DNA of 64,000 nt from Chionis minor (lineage: Eukaryota; Chordata; Aves; Charadriiformes; Chionididae), in the NCBI GenBank assembly GCA_013398295.1, contig VZSF01003927.1:443943-507942 (forward strand). The letters run 5' to 3'. Positions 47,536 through 59,101 of the stretch are shown in pieces. Under the pieces are notes generated by a model, which saw only the letters and a list, made by a program, of their open reading frames with translations, had not been told where the DNA came from and made no database searches. Position numbers and translations under genes: made by a program. Position 1 is the first letter of the stretch. Every line of letters begins with the position of its first letter.

Positions 47536-50500
47536 ATGGATTTGAAAAGGAGTTTGTTTGCAGCAATGGTATTAAAAAAAACCACAACCACAATCTATAA
47601 TCTTAGCTTGTCAGAAGTTGTCTGAAAGTCTATTTAGTGACCAAAGAGACCTGTCTAATTCATTCACCATTTTTGTCACTTGATGTGTTATGCTGTGTTT
47701 CACAGCTGGAGAGTAAACATGCCAAAAGTTGACATTCTAAGTAGCTCTGAAAATATTTAAGTCCCAGACATATTTTTGAGCAAATTGCAAATTTGGCTTC
47801 TCCATTTAAGAAGATACCAAAGGGCATGTGGCTCGGCCAGTCTCCAAACTGGCTGTGATACCTAGGAGGAGTTTACCTCAAACTGATTCTTTCATACGAT
47901 CAGCAGGCAATCCGAGAACGGTAGTAATATTTTTGGAAATCCTGGTTTTGATCCACCATAGAAAAAAAAAATGGTAATGAGTTTAGCAGTGTTAAATCAA
48001 ATGCTGCTGGAAAGATATCCACAAACCAGTTCAGTGTGGAAATATTTTCTTGTTGGCTTAAACTCTTTAGCTTTTATTGAAAAGGGAAAAATATATGACC
48101 ATTCATTTATACCATAAAAGGAAAAACTACAAATTCAATGAATTTTGGTCTCAAAGTCTTAAAGTATATAAGTTTCTCCTTACAATGTAACACATTAAAT
48201 CACTCCTTTGATTAAAGAGTGGCTTTTCTGAAATATTTAGTAATTATCACAGCTTAGGCTACATTTTACAGCAGGAAGAGGACTAATTTCCACAACAGTG
48301 CACGTGAGAGCTCAGCTGCATGGTTCTAATTGTATATCCGCTCCTCAAAAATACTGACAGTTAAAAAATAAGCAAAAGAATATTTAAGCTATGTTACAAA
48401 AGAACGAAAATGGACTTGTAAAATTTCATTACATGTCCATTTCAACCATTGAAAAAAAAAAGCCTATGTAAATTTAAAAAATAATTTAAAAGCATAATGT
48501 ATCTGAAACATGAGGCAGAATCACTGACTCTGGTGAATGAAATCTCTGAACTGTCTGAATTCAAATCATCTGAAGGAAGTGGGCAAGAAGAAATCAAAAC
48601 TCAAAAAGATTAGGCCAGAAGTTACTACCAAGGAATGGAAGAGGACAGTGTTAACATGCAGCAACTGTACGAGTAACTTCTTTATGTGATTGATTACTTA
48701 TCACTGCATATCTATTAGGAAGTGTATATGAAGATTTTTTGCATATTTTCAGTATTTTTTATTTTTACTCTTTCCAAATCTGAGAGGCTACAGAATTTCA
48801 AGTAGGGAACAACTGCCCAAATTCTCCAGTGACCCTCCATCTATTCTATCCAACTGTCCCTAAGCTAATGTAAGAACAAAAGATCTGCTGGGTTTGCAGA
48901 ATGAGAGGTGTGTTTGTGGTGATGAGCTGGGACAAACAATACCAGGGCACCACTGGATTTCCACATGAATTTGTGCTCTGCAACTCAGGCTAGAGCAGAT
49001 TGTGACAGCATCAGCAGGTTTTGAAAATGTCAGAAAGAATTCATAAGAATGATACCAATACCTGAATATAATCCCTTGCATTCCTTGTTACCACCCACTG
49101 TCAGGCAGATTCAAAAACTAGTAGTGATTTTGAACCCAAACCTATCACCCAGACTCTAGCTGTAGTGTTGGGTTTTTTATAATTTCAGCCAGTGTTCTAA
49201 CTTGGCATTTCATACTAAATTCCTTCACAGGAATTTTAAGAGCAGATGATGTGAAAATTTTATTATTCAAATAAAGATTCTAAGTAAATTTGTTCAAAAT
49301 ACCTTTATCTGCAGTCCTGGAATGGAACAAAAGATCTTCAATTTATCACTGCAAAAGCTATGAGAGCATTACAGTTACTGATAAAGCTAGACATTTGCCA
49401 AAATGTATTTTGAATACCACATGCTAAATATAGATAACCCTAATTCCAAAAGTGTTCCATACCCATTGTATTCTCCTTCACGTTTTCCCAGAAGATGGTA
49501 TTCAAGGCCAATTTTGACAATGATTTTCAGATACAGTAACTTGTCTGACAGGAAGCAGAATGAAGCTTTTAACCCATTACAGAAAGGAAGACCTGTAAAT
49601 ACGATTTAAAGTAAAGTAAAGATTTTCAATTCTGAATAGTGTTTGCCAGATTCAATCTAGTAATCTTTTTCTCTTGCCTTGTGACTTACGCTCACTTGTA
49701 TTTTTCTCACACTGGCTATAGTCTTCTTTCTGATATACCAGAATAACTAAGGAGAAGGTAAAAATGCTGTAAACAACTGTGATTTTGCTATTCCACCTCC
49801 ATTTTAATTATCCTCATACACTGGTGTTTTGTGGGTTTCTTCCTGTCAACAAAGTTTAACTTTTCCCTTACATGCAGTAATATAAGCTATATCAGCAACT
49901 GACAGATTCATGCACTGCAATACATTGACTACAAAGTCTTACTAACATTTTTCAAATCATTAATTTTCTAAAATTCTTTATAGACTCATATATTTACTGT
50001 GAAAGAAGAAAAAAAAAAGAGAATGAGTGAATGAGTGAACAAACAAAAGAAAGAATGATAGTTGCAAATAGAAGACATCTGAGCTGAAATTTTTTAGGAT
50101 AATTAGAGAATTTGATACCTGTGAGAAACAGGTCACATCAGTATTACCTACAGGTGGCTCACTGTAGCGTATTTACACTATCAGCACTTCTCTAATATTA
50201 CTGTAGATTTTCCGGGAAGAAAGCAATAAATTAAAGAATCCTACATTAGAAAAAAGAAACAGAGGACAATCAACCTGTCAAATCAATCCCCTCTTCTGCT
50301 CATCACGTATCCTGAAGGTAACTATTACCTATCTCTTTTCTAAATCAGCATGCCATCTGGAGCCATGAGCCAATCAAAAAATGCATTTTCTGTTCTGTTA
50401 TAGAGGCACTATTCACATTGCTACAAAGGAACCTCAACATTTTTTATTTTAAAGTCCCATAGAACGGTTGACTGTGAATATACTGACAGTAGATAAAAAT

Positions 50501-51083
50501 AACAGCGTACAAGTTCTTGAAAAATGCCATTCATTTTTCTTTATTTTTTAATGTGGCTATATATTTATTATATATAAATAATTCATTCAGTTTTAATTAA
50601 TAAACACGGAGATTTTAGCAAGATCAGTGGGCTTTGTCCCATTCAAACTTTAACAAATTGATTTTTAATTGGGTATTTCTGATCATTCTCCCCAGTATGC
50701 TGTATTCACTTACAGGATATTGAGCTTTCATTAGACAATTTTTTGTTGTTGTTGTTTACAGTAAGGTAACTGGTTTTGTTAGCATTTTTAGGAAATACAC
50801 TCAATAATATATTTCAACTGCCATACTAATCCTTAATTTCACATTTAGTTTAATATGAGAACATATATTTTCTTACAGGAACTGCTCCAAACAGTCATGC
50901 AACAAAAGAAGCAGTTGTCAGTCATAGTAAGAATATAATCTAAAAATGGGGCAAAACATTCCTAAAAGCTGATCAGTCTACTGTACCATATACTGATAGC
51001 ATTCTTTGCTTTACTTTTTAATTAATTTTGGTCATACTATAAATTTCCTAAACATACTGCAAAATCATCTGAATGGCACTATG

Positions 51084-51098
51084 AAAAAAAAAAAAAAA
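51084..51098 (+). repeat. Poly(A) run (A15)
   Basis: Fifteen A after ATG, with no recognisable retroposed body upstream. Confidence 0.9.
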
Positions 51099-51392
51099 GT
51101 ACAATCAACCCTTTTTTAATCTGCAAGGACAACAGCCACTCCAAATACCTGCTGCAGGCGTGTTACAGTCATAGGGATTAAAGGGTGGATTCAGTAATGG
51201 AATTTTGCATTTTAAAGTTAGGCATGGCAACAACTTTCTGGTCATACGCATAGCTCTCAGAGAGACAGCTGTGAACACAGTAGTAAGCCCAGGAGCCTGT
51301 GCACCCCATCCCTACGGCAGGACAACCTGAATAACGTCTGCAGTGGGTGTCCCTGCAGGTACATTCTAGTCACAGCTGACCTGTTCTTGCAG

Positions 51393-51590
51393 GTTTCCTC
51401 TTTGCTCTCAGTATGGTCCCCAGGGCTACGTCCAGCAACCGCTGTAGGTATGGCTTCAGTGCCTGAACCTGGCGCGGTACCAGCAGGTTGGGTGCCGTGC
51501 CTGCGCTCCCTGCCCACTGCAGGAGCAGAAGTCCTGCACAAGACTGGTGTCCCAGCCAACCAGCACACTGAGCAGAGGGGCTCACCCTCA
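51393..51590 (+). other. Candidate 198-bp GC-rich exon
   Basis: CTGACCTGTTCTTGCAG gives an acceptor ending at 51392, and TTTCCTCTTTGCTCTCAG gives an even better alternative ending at 51411. The segment ends at CCCTCA|GTAAGAA, a consensus donor. From 51393 the length is 198 bases (66 codons), open in phase 0: it starts VSSLLSVWSPGLRPATAVGM and ends QHTEQRGSPS. It is markedly GC-rich with several CpGs (for example GGCGCGG), unlike its AT-rich flanks. The minus strand is also open (51257-51643), so high GC alone may explain the lack of stops. The peptide is not recognisable; it could be a lncRNA exon or part of an unidentified repeat. Confidence 0.27.
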
Positions 51591-52157
51591 GTAAGAACCA
51601 GGAAAGACAAGAAGGATTTGCCCAGACCTACAGAGAGGTGCATTCAACTGCTTCAGATCCACATCTACAATTCTATCCTCAGAGTATCTCCCTACAAGCT
51701 TTCCTCAACGTTACTTGTTCCTCTAATTAAACGTACCACATGGCCCCAAAGACCTGTCCTTCCAATAAATACTCACTGACAAAAACACCTGAAAAGGGCA
51801 GACTCATCTCAGTGTTCCCAGGCAAGAGCTTCCATTAGGTTATGGAGGCTTATTCCCTTCTCACTTGATCTCTCTACCTCTGACCTGTTCCACATCCCCC
51901 TCTGAACCTGCTCTCTAACCTTTTCTTCATGTCCTTATCTCCAGCTTCAAACATTTACTATTCATTGAATATTCCTCTTTTTTAATAAATATTTCTAGAA
52001 ATCTAAGATATGGGTCCAGACTAATGAGAGAGCTGAAACTAGGTCTCCTATTGAACATGGAGTACTATAATCATTTAGCTGTTAGATAGGTGAGATTTTT
52101 ATATCATTACTACACTGATATCCACTAGAAGTGGTAGCTACTGATGCCATTTGCAAA

Positions 52158-52270
52158 GTATCAGATCCTGCCCCTGAGTGTCAAGCACACCCAGGGGATC
52201 TGGACACTAATGAAGTTTCATTGGGTGCTCCACGGGCTCAGTTCGGACTCGGGCATCCAGAATTAGGCAG
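52158..52270. repeat. Ancient amniote palindromic repeat relic
   Basis: The segment reads AGATCCTGCCCCTGAGTG, a centre AATGAAGTTTCATTGGGTGC, then CCACGGGCTCAG and GCATCCAGAATTAGGC. This fits a decayed copy of old amniote repeats built as AGATCCTGC ... CATTGAAGTCAATGGG ... GGGCTCAGCAC. The match is by order and short words only. Confidence 0.38.
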
Positions 52271-52604
52271 GGATGCAATTTTGGATTCTTAGTGGATTAG
52301 GACAAAATAGAAATGGGGAATCACTCACAATATTGTATGAGCAGAAGAGTTCCGTGCTGTGTAACATTTCATGCAGAATAATTTGATGTCGTAGCAAGTC
52401 AAAATGACACTGGAAAGCTCTGTACCAACCAAGTGGAACAGATACTCTAAAACGGTCCACTTGCTCGTCAGCTCAGCATCTATAGTCTAGCTGGCTAAGA
52501 AGGCCCGTCTTCACCTCATCATCACTAGCCCTTTCATTTGAACATCTCAGGTTTACAGAATTAGATTAATAACACCAGGCATTTGTTATCTATGTGTCCT
52601 ACAG

Positions 52605-52621
52605 AAAAAAAAAAAAAAAAA
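52605..52621 (+). repeat. Poly(A) run (A17)
   Basis: Seventeen A. No retroposed gene body was recognised upstream. Confidence 0.9.
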
Positions 52622-53669
52622 GCTGATAAAACAATGTGAGGTGAATGCTCTCTGAGGCGGATTTATGTTTAGTGTGCTTCAGTTGAACTTCAGAGATGAG
52701 AAAGCACTACACCTCATTACAAAAGGCATTGCCTAGTACAAATAGACACAAGAATTTCAATGGCATTTCAAAGGAATATGAGAATCAGAAGCACCTTAAA
52801 TCAGTGCCTGAATGGCAATTTTTAATCTGCATAGTTCAGATATTTCTCCTGGCAACACTTCCCTAATGTCATTATCACTTAGTAAAATTTGATACCATCT
52901 ACAACCTGAGCCTGAATTCCTGACACACAGTACCAGAGAGGTAAATATTATGCCAGATTAAAGGGTAGCATGTTTTGACAATTATGAAGACAAACGTTTC
53001 TCTTCTGCAATGAGGAAGTCTCAGAAAATATGTAAATTCTTAGGCAGTTAAATTGTGTGCAACTTATTCACAAGGGAAATAACTTAAATACACAGCCCTA
53101 AGCTATTGCAATGTCTTTGATTATGTATAGCTCTGTCAAAAAAAACAAAAGACATTCGGCTGCTTCTAAGAAATTTCATGCTCATTTCTAACCTGAAGTC
53201 AGATAACTTCAGGCTGTGATCCTCTCTGATCTCTAGAGCACTACATGTGAGTAAGTGGCTGTACAGAAGACCTCACATGTTTCTTGAAGTAAGAAAGAGA
53301 CAACATTCTTTGAGTTAGGATTCAATCCATCGCTACTGAAATCGATATTACTAGGGCTGTAAAACTTCTGCTAGAGCTCAACTGTCATCCTAAGACCCCA
53401 TCCATAGACTCTTCTAGTGGACAGACAAGCCTGGTGCTACTAACTCTAGTATAGAGGTGCTTGAAATTTACTTTCTGCTAATAAGAATCTGTGAATCTAA
53501 AGCTCATTACAATTTTAACTGGTTATAATACACTGTTTTGTTCTTAGCCTGAACTTTTTCCCTAAATTCTCCATTGAATTCTACTATACATCCTGGTGGC
53601 TGTGGTCAAAGTTATTTTTACCAGCATTGACAAAGGAAGTGGAAGAGGTTCTTTTTAAAAACTTTTTTT

Positions 53670-53740
53670 AAGCTTTTAAAAATTTAAAAAGCTTTTAAAA
53701 ACTAAAAGCTACGGTTTTTAGCTTATTAATAAGATAAATT
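53670..53740. repeat. AT-rich inverted-repeat cluster
   Basis: AAGCTTTT (53670-53677) and AAAAGCTT (53687-53694) form an 8-bp stem. A second pair, CTAAAA and TTTTAG, follows around 53702-53721. The cluster lies within 50-115 bases of the 5' edge of the CR1 at 53785. Confidence 0.6.
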
Positions 53741-53784
53741 ATTAACTGTAGGGATAAAATTCATGTGGCCAAAGCTCAACTATA

Positions 53785-55580
53785 GTTCAAGCTGGACAGC
53801 ACTGTGAAGGACAACAAAAAGGGGTTTTTTTAAGTATGTTAATAGCAAAAGGAGAATCAGAAAAAACATTGGTCTGTTGCTTGACAAGGTCAGTCACCTC
53901 ACAAATAAGGATGTAGACAAAGTGGAGACGTTTAATGCTTTCTTCACCTCTGTATTCAACACTGACCACGAGCCCCAGGACCATCAGAGCCCTGAGTTGA
54001 AAGATGGTGACTGCAGGGATGAGAAACTCCCAGCCGAACCTGAACTTGTTCAAGACTTGCTGCTCCAACTGGATGCACATAAACCTATGAGGCCTGATGG
54101 GATTCATCCCAGAGTACTGGAAGAGCTGTCCAATATCATCATGGGACCTCTCTCCATTATTTTTCAATGGTCTCAGGAGTCTGGAGAGGTCCCAGTTGAC
54201 TGGATGCTGACAAATGTTGTCCCAATTTTCAAGAAGGGAAAGAATGAAGACCCAGGTAATTACAGGCCTGTCAATCACTTCAGTGGCTGGTGAAATTATG
54301 GAGGTTATTCTGGGAGTTACTGAAAAACACTTAGAGACAACACAGTCACTGGTCATAGTCAGCATCGGTTCTCAAGGCGCAAATCCTGCTTAACTCACTT
54401 AATTTCCTTTTCTGACAAGGTCACCCATCTAATTGACCAAAGGAACCCAGTAGATGTGGTGGGTTTAGATTTTAGCAAAACTTTTGATACTGTCTCTCAC
54501 AGTATCCTTCTGGATGAAATGTCCAGCACGCAGCTAGACAGGTCCATAATATGTTGGGTGAGCAACAGGCCGATGAGTCAGGCTCAAAGAGTTACACTAA
54601 ATGGAGTTACATAGGATGGCAGCCAGTCATCAGTGGGGTTCCCCAGGGCTCAATTTTAGGGACAATTCTCTTCAATGTTTTTATAAATGATTTAGACACA
54701 GAAATTGAATGTACATTAAGTTTGCTGACAATAATAAACTAGGAGAAGCTGTGAACTCCCTGGAGGATAGAGAGGCCTTGCAGACAGATCTGGACAGACT
54801 AGAGAGCTGGGCAATCACCAACCATATGACATTTAACAAGAGAAAGTGCTGGATCCTCCTCCTGGGATGGGACAATCCTGGTTATACATATAAACTGAGG
54901 CTGGAGAGCAGCCTCAGGGAAAAAGATTTGGGGTTTGGGTTGATGGCAAGCTGAATATGAGTCAACAGTGTGCACAGGCCGGCAAAGGGGCCAACCATAC
55001 CCTGGGGTGCAGCAAGCACAGCACAGCTAGCCAGTCAAGGGAGGCGATTGTCCCACTCTACACTGCACTGCTGCAACCACACCTCAAGTACTGTGTGCAG
55101 TTTTGGGTGCCTCAGTACAAGAAGGACATCACACTCTAAGTTTGTGTCCAGACGAGAGCAACCAAGATGGTGAAAGCCATATGAGGAGTAGCTGATGTCC
55201 CTTGGCTTGTTCATCTTGGAGAGAAGACTGAGAGGTGACCTCATCTCACTCCACTTCTTCAAGGAGGTCAGTGAAGGGGGAAGTGCTGATCTCCTCTCTC
55301 TGGTGACCAGCAATAGGACACAAGGAAATGGAATGAAGCTGCATCAGGGGAAGTTCAGATTGGACATTAGGAAAATGTTCTTCACTGAGAGGGTGGTTGC
55401 TCACTGGAACAGGCTCCCCAGCGAAGTGATCATGGCACCAAGCCTGTCAGAGCTCAAGGAGCATCTGGGCGACACTCTTAGTCATATGGTTTAGTTGTAG
55501 GCAGTCTTGTGAGGAGCAGGGAGTTGGACTCAATGATCCCTATAGGTCCCTTCCAACTTGAGATATTCTATGATAATACA
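53785..55580 (+). mobile_element. Older CR1 LINE, 1.8 kb, sense
   Basis: A sense CR1 that begins at about [21 protein letters not shown] sequence (after the endonuclease) and runs to CTATAGGTCCCTTCCAACTT and GATATTCTATGATAAT at about 55580. Its peptide and 3' UTR differ clearly from the copies at 35.1 and 38.1 kb, so it is a different and older subfamily. It is 5'-truncated and inactive. Confidence 0.9.
53803..55494 (+). pseudogene. CR1 ORF2 reverse transcriptase, broken
   Basis: Visible in order: LDKVSHLTNKDVDKVETFNA and AFFTSVFNTDHEPQ (open 53877-54293), [35 protein letters not shown], motif A as VVGLDFSKTFDTV (about 54455-54500), motif B as [15 protein letters not shown] (about 54630-54675) and motif C at 54721-54732. 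Motif C reads F-A-D-N instead of F-A-D-D, so the second catalytic aspartate is replaced by asparagine. The C-terminal pieces follow in several frames (54709-54954, 54957-55139, 55195-55494; for example VVAHWNRLPSEV). Shifts lie near 54285 and 54700 and more follow in the thumb. With the catalytic change, this copy cannot encode an active enzyme. Confidence 0.88.
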
Positions 55581-56219
55581 GTAACTCATTAGAACATGTA
55601 GAGCATTGGTTTTTTATGTTTATACGTACATGCTACTATAACGTCACTTGGTATTAAGAACAGCAAACTGAAATGTAAATACCTACATGTCAGCTTACCA
55701 TTCTTCAGTGTGATTTGTTGTGGAAAGTACAGAAAAATGACAAAAACACTAATTTGCACTTCACATCACCTTGGCTAGGGATCGAGTAAGTGTTCAGCCA
55801 CAATTTTCACTAGTTTTCATTTTGTTTGTTGGATTCTTTCTTGATTTTTTCTTTCATTGTTCATTAGAAGAACTATTAAATTTATGATGATTTTTCTTCC
55901 CTCGGGTGAATTCAAAGAATACAAAAGCAGTAAAGCTAAAATATTATACAAGAATGTGTAAAGGTAAGACTAGTTGATACAAAGACCACAGATGACTTCA
56001 TGCAGGGAGGATGAAGTAGAGAATCAGATAAGGAAAATATGAAGTAAAGGGAATTTAGAAGGAATTTATTACATTATTTTTAATTATTTTTTTTGCTAGG
56101 CATGGCTGTTGAAATTTTACAGTGCATGTTTAATTGTCTGTATGGAGTTGCTGTACTGTGTCTAAACAAAAGCCACCTTACTCAATGTGTTCTGGTAGCA
56201 ATCAGTGGTAATAAATGTT
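55581..56219. other. Gene-free stretch
   Basis: AT-rich unique DNA with no recognised element. Confidence 0.55.
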
Positions 56220-57266
56220 AGGTAGTAGTCAAATCTGATAGTCCTAAAGAGGCGAGACTGCCGCAGCTCCATGCCGCAGGTCCAACCATTAGTGAGGCTG
56301 AGCACATATTCCCAATGGGCACACATGCAAACACACTTACAACACATACCCATGTATACACACATACATATACATACATATATATAATGTGGATCCCTCC
56401 AGCAGCCTGGCTCAGACACATGGACTGCTCAGCTTCTGAGCCCTGGATCTTTGGTATCTCCCATTGCTAGTACCTGGACGTATGAGGTACACAGGCACAT
56501 GTACAAACAGGTCTCCCCACTGATGTCCAGATGCCTTCAGCACTTGACCTGAATCCCCTGATCTCTTCAGTAGCCAACTCCTCCAGTCATCACGCTCACA
56601 GAAACATACACACACACGGCTCTCAAACCACTTCACCTACTCGCTGACCAGTTTAGCTTGATATTTGCTAGTGATCACATGCTGACATAAGCTCTCGCTC
56701 CAGCTGCTCGCACCCCTCATGCATGGGCCCCAATGACCCACGGTCCCCACTGCAGCTGCTGCACTTGGACCTCCATACAAACACATGGAACAGAGACTAG
56801 AGCTCCTCACTCACAGAGTCAGAAATGCAATTTAATGAGAAGATGGGACAGACTTCACTGACCAAGCGTAGGACATGGCCAGACAAGTGTACTGACCAAA
56901 CGCCACGTCTTCTATGCCCTTTTTCCTCTAGCATTCCACACTTGTTCCTTCCCAAAACACCTTGAATTCTCCCTTTCTCCACCTTTGGTACATACCCTAA
57001 AGATCCCATAATAAATTTTGTACAATCCCAAAATGATCTTCCCCTGTGTCCCACAATGACTCGCATACCCCAAGGCTAAACCCCCCCCATCCGAAAGGAG
57101 ACCCAGAGAGCCTCTCCCACAGACTCACTGTGATGGGGGTCACCTCTGGCCCATGGGGCTGAGGGTCCCCTGCAACAGCCCAGGGAGGGGTTTGGGCAGG
57201 GGCTCCTTTCTCTGAGTAGGTTATTGGTGTTTCCCCACCTGCTGTTGTGCCTCTGTGCTCCTTCAT
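56220..57266 (-). mobile_element. Possible old retroviral LTR/leader-like block
   Basis: This kilobase is distinctly GC-richer than its flanks and looks like one block. On the minus strand a poly(A)-signal-like CATTAAAT (about 56829-56838) is followed by TTTCTGACTCTGTGAGTGAG, an arrangement typical of the R/U5 part of avian endogenous retrovirus LTRs. Long stop-poor minus-strand frames lie on the upstream (U3) side (56797-57066, 56997-57266). No gag, pol or env domain, primer-binding site or target duplication was recognised, and the TG...CA ends are not fixed. A CA/TA-rich stretch (56320-56389) lies inside. It could instead be an unclassified repeat or a GC-rich unique block. Confidence 0.3.
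56320..56389. repeat. CA/TA-rich imperfect microsatellite
   Basis: An alternating purine-pyrimidine stretch with ACACATACC, TATACACACATACATA and TACATACATATATATAATG segments. A similar CATACACACACACGG word occurs at about 56607. Confidence 0.8.
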
Positions 57267-57359
57267 GGAGATGAGCTTGTAGTCACATTTCCTAACAGTA
57301 AATGGGACAAGTTTAGAGCGATCTTTCCTCCTGTCCAGCCTTCCACTTCACTGAAATCA

Positions 57360-57620
57360 CTGATACAGGCTTTTCCTGACACAAATGTTGCTTTCAAGTC
57401 ATATTGTTCAACTACCATCTATACTCCTTTTTTTCGTGAAGCTGATTCTTGTTTTTCTCTGTATAATACCCTGAGGAAATGTATTCCACAACCTAATTAC
57501 ATATTGCGTGACACAGTTTAAGTTTACAAGCTGTCCACAAATGTCATTGGGTACCCCTCAGTCATCAGGCTCAGTGAGGAGTGAACAGTCATTCTTTGTT
57601 CTCTCACTCACTGACTTGTA
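57360..57620 (-). mobile_element. Very old CR1/L3-type LINE fragment, antisense
   Basis: In the plus reading: ACCCTGAGGAAATGTATTCC, ACAACCTAATTACATATTGC, GTGACACAGTTTAAG, AATGTCATTGGGTACCCCTC and GTGAGGAGTGAACAGTCATT. These match, base by base over short blocks, the ancient amniote CR1/L3-type 3' region (CCTGTGGCAATGAATTCCACAA, TTAATTACACATTGTGTGAA, TTTCATTGGGTGACCCCT). It is the same family as 18545-18865 and overlaps the same consensus region, so it is an independent insertion. No coding remains. Confidence 0.65.
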
Positions 57621-57799
57621 TCATCCCTCTGTCTGTTGTCTTTTTTTAATACCGATAGTCCTTGCCTACTCAGCATTTCCTGCTATGAACACTGTTCCAT
57701 TCCCTGATAAACTCTCTGTTGGTTTTTTAAATTATATTTTAATATATATTAAAAATTACATGTTTATAATTTTTTTTTTATTCTATTATATTCTGTTAT

Positions 57800-58050
57800 A
57801 TCATAGAATGGTTTAGGTTGGAAGGGACCTTAAAGATCATCTAGTTCCAAACCCCCTGCCATGGGCAGGGACACCTCCCACTAGACCTGGTTGCTCAAAG
57901 CCCCATCCAGCCTGGCCTGGAACACTTCCAGTAATGGGGGCTCTACAACTTCCCTGGGCAACCTGTTCCAGTGCCTCACCACCCTCACAGTAAAGAACTT
58001 CTTCCTAATATCTATTCTAACTCTACCCTCTTCCACCTTGAAGCCATTAC
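57800..58050 (-). mobile_element. Short CR1 3' end, antisense
   Basis: A 250-bp CR1 (plus reading TCATAGAATGGTTTAGGTTG ... CTTGAAGCCATTAC). It carries the GACACCTCCCACTAGACCTG variant, so it is a different subfamily from 42568 and 38102. Its 5' truncation is at the same consensus point as 42568-42826. A short (AC)5 run directly follows the truncation point. Confidence 0.93.
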
Positions 58051-58351
58051 ACACACACATATCCTTATGTGTCTCAAGCTGGCTGCATGTAGTATTTAAG
58101 ATCTAGGTGAAGCAGGAATCTGCATACAAATACAACTTTTCAATTTTATTTTATTTCCTCTCCGAAGGTCTTATTTTTCTTTCTAAACACAGATGAACAC
58201 GGAACCAGTGATTGCAGAAAATAGCCCATAATATCCAAGATAAATTTCTCCAGAATCTATTAGAATTTATTTCCCCACTATTAGAATTGACGTGACCAAA
58301 AGCAGAGAGTGAGGGAATAGATAATTTTTTAGCAATTTCAACAGAATTCCA

Positions 58352-58373
58352 TACCCACCCACCCACCCCCCCA
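58352..58373 (+). repeat. (CCCA)n C-rich simple repeat
   Basis: Three to four CCCA units followed by C7 and A6. Confidence 0.85.
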
Positions 58374-59076
58374 AAAAAGCCCTAAATGCTTGCAATGTCA
58401 TTAATATAAGTTGAGTTCTTGAGCCTGTACCTATCTGTAAGTTCTGTTTTACTCACAGATGTAATTTAAGGAGCTCTCTGTCAGTCCAGCCATTTCAGAG
58501 TCACTTTAGGTTTTGGTTATAACATCTGTATTTCTGTACCAGATTCTTCAGTGTCATTTACGAATGTGACTGCTTTCTGGCTGGTACTGATTGCTCGCAG
58601 ATGCTTTGTGACTTACAGGGTTCACAAAATCAAGCTGCTACCTGCCTCCATTCCCGTATCATCGATATGTTCCCCAGGCCTGTCAGATCACTTACAGAGA
58701 AAGAAAGGTGTAGTGTTCCAGCTAGCTCCTAGTTCTCACCACAAAAGGTTTCATATAACATGGCAATGCGTCAAAGGTTGTTTTGACAAGCACTTTATAT
58801 TTTGCATGTCTGTCAGTACCAGTTCTATCAGTTCCTGCCATCACCCTTCCATACATATAAGGCCCAGAATGTAGTGTTTGGGTTTTTTGCAGGGAAGGGA
58901 CAAGATTGGCAACAGGGAGCAATGGCTTAGTTGTCAAATGTTTTGCCTCAGAGGCTGGCTCCTCAGTTCAGTCTTCTGAGCCACTTTTTCAGTGGTTCAG
59001 ACTGGACACTCATTATTAGTTTAGAACAGCAGACACAACCTGATGGATAAAGCATTCTTTCTCTCCACCTGCTAAC

Positions 59077-59101
59077 TTTTTTTTTTTTTTTTTTTTTNTT
59101 T
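59077..59101 (+). repeat. Poly(T) tract with one ambiguous base
   Basis: T21, an N at 59098, then T3. The N most likely marks a base-calling problem in the homopolymer. The true run length is uncertain. Confidence 0.9.

Larger units (their letters stand above)
42827..51392. other. Gene-free AT-rich stretch, 8.6 kb
   Basis: The longest stretch without a recognisable gene or transposon. Very AT-rich sections lie at 43020-43330 and 50500-50620. It includes the CTAATAAG hairpin cluster (45868-45917), an ACC/C/A compound repeat (47476-47535) and a poly(A) run (51084-51098). All frames are short or compositional. No CR1, SINE or exon was recognised. Confidence 0.5.
51591..53784. other. Gene-free stretch, 2.2 kb
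   Basis: Mostly unique DNA. It contains an ancient palindromic repeat relic (52158-52270), an A17 run (52605-52621) and an AT-rich inverted-repeat cluster (53670-53740). No exon was recognised. Confidence 0.5.

Noticed and set aside
47331..47591. Minus-strand frame with a glycine-rich run
   Set aside because: The glycine run is translated from the (ACC)n-C10 simple repeat and is not evidence of a protein.
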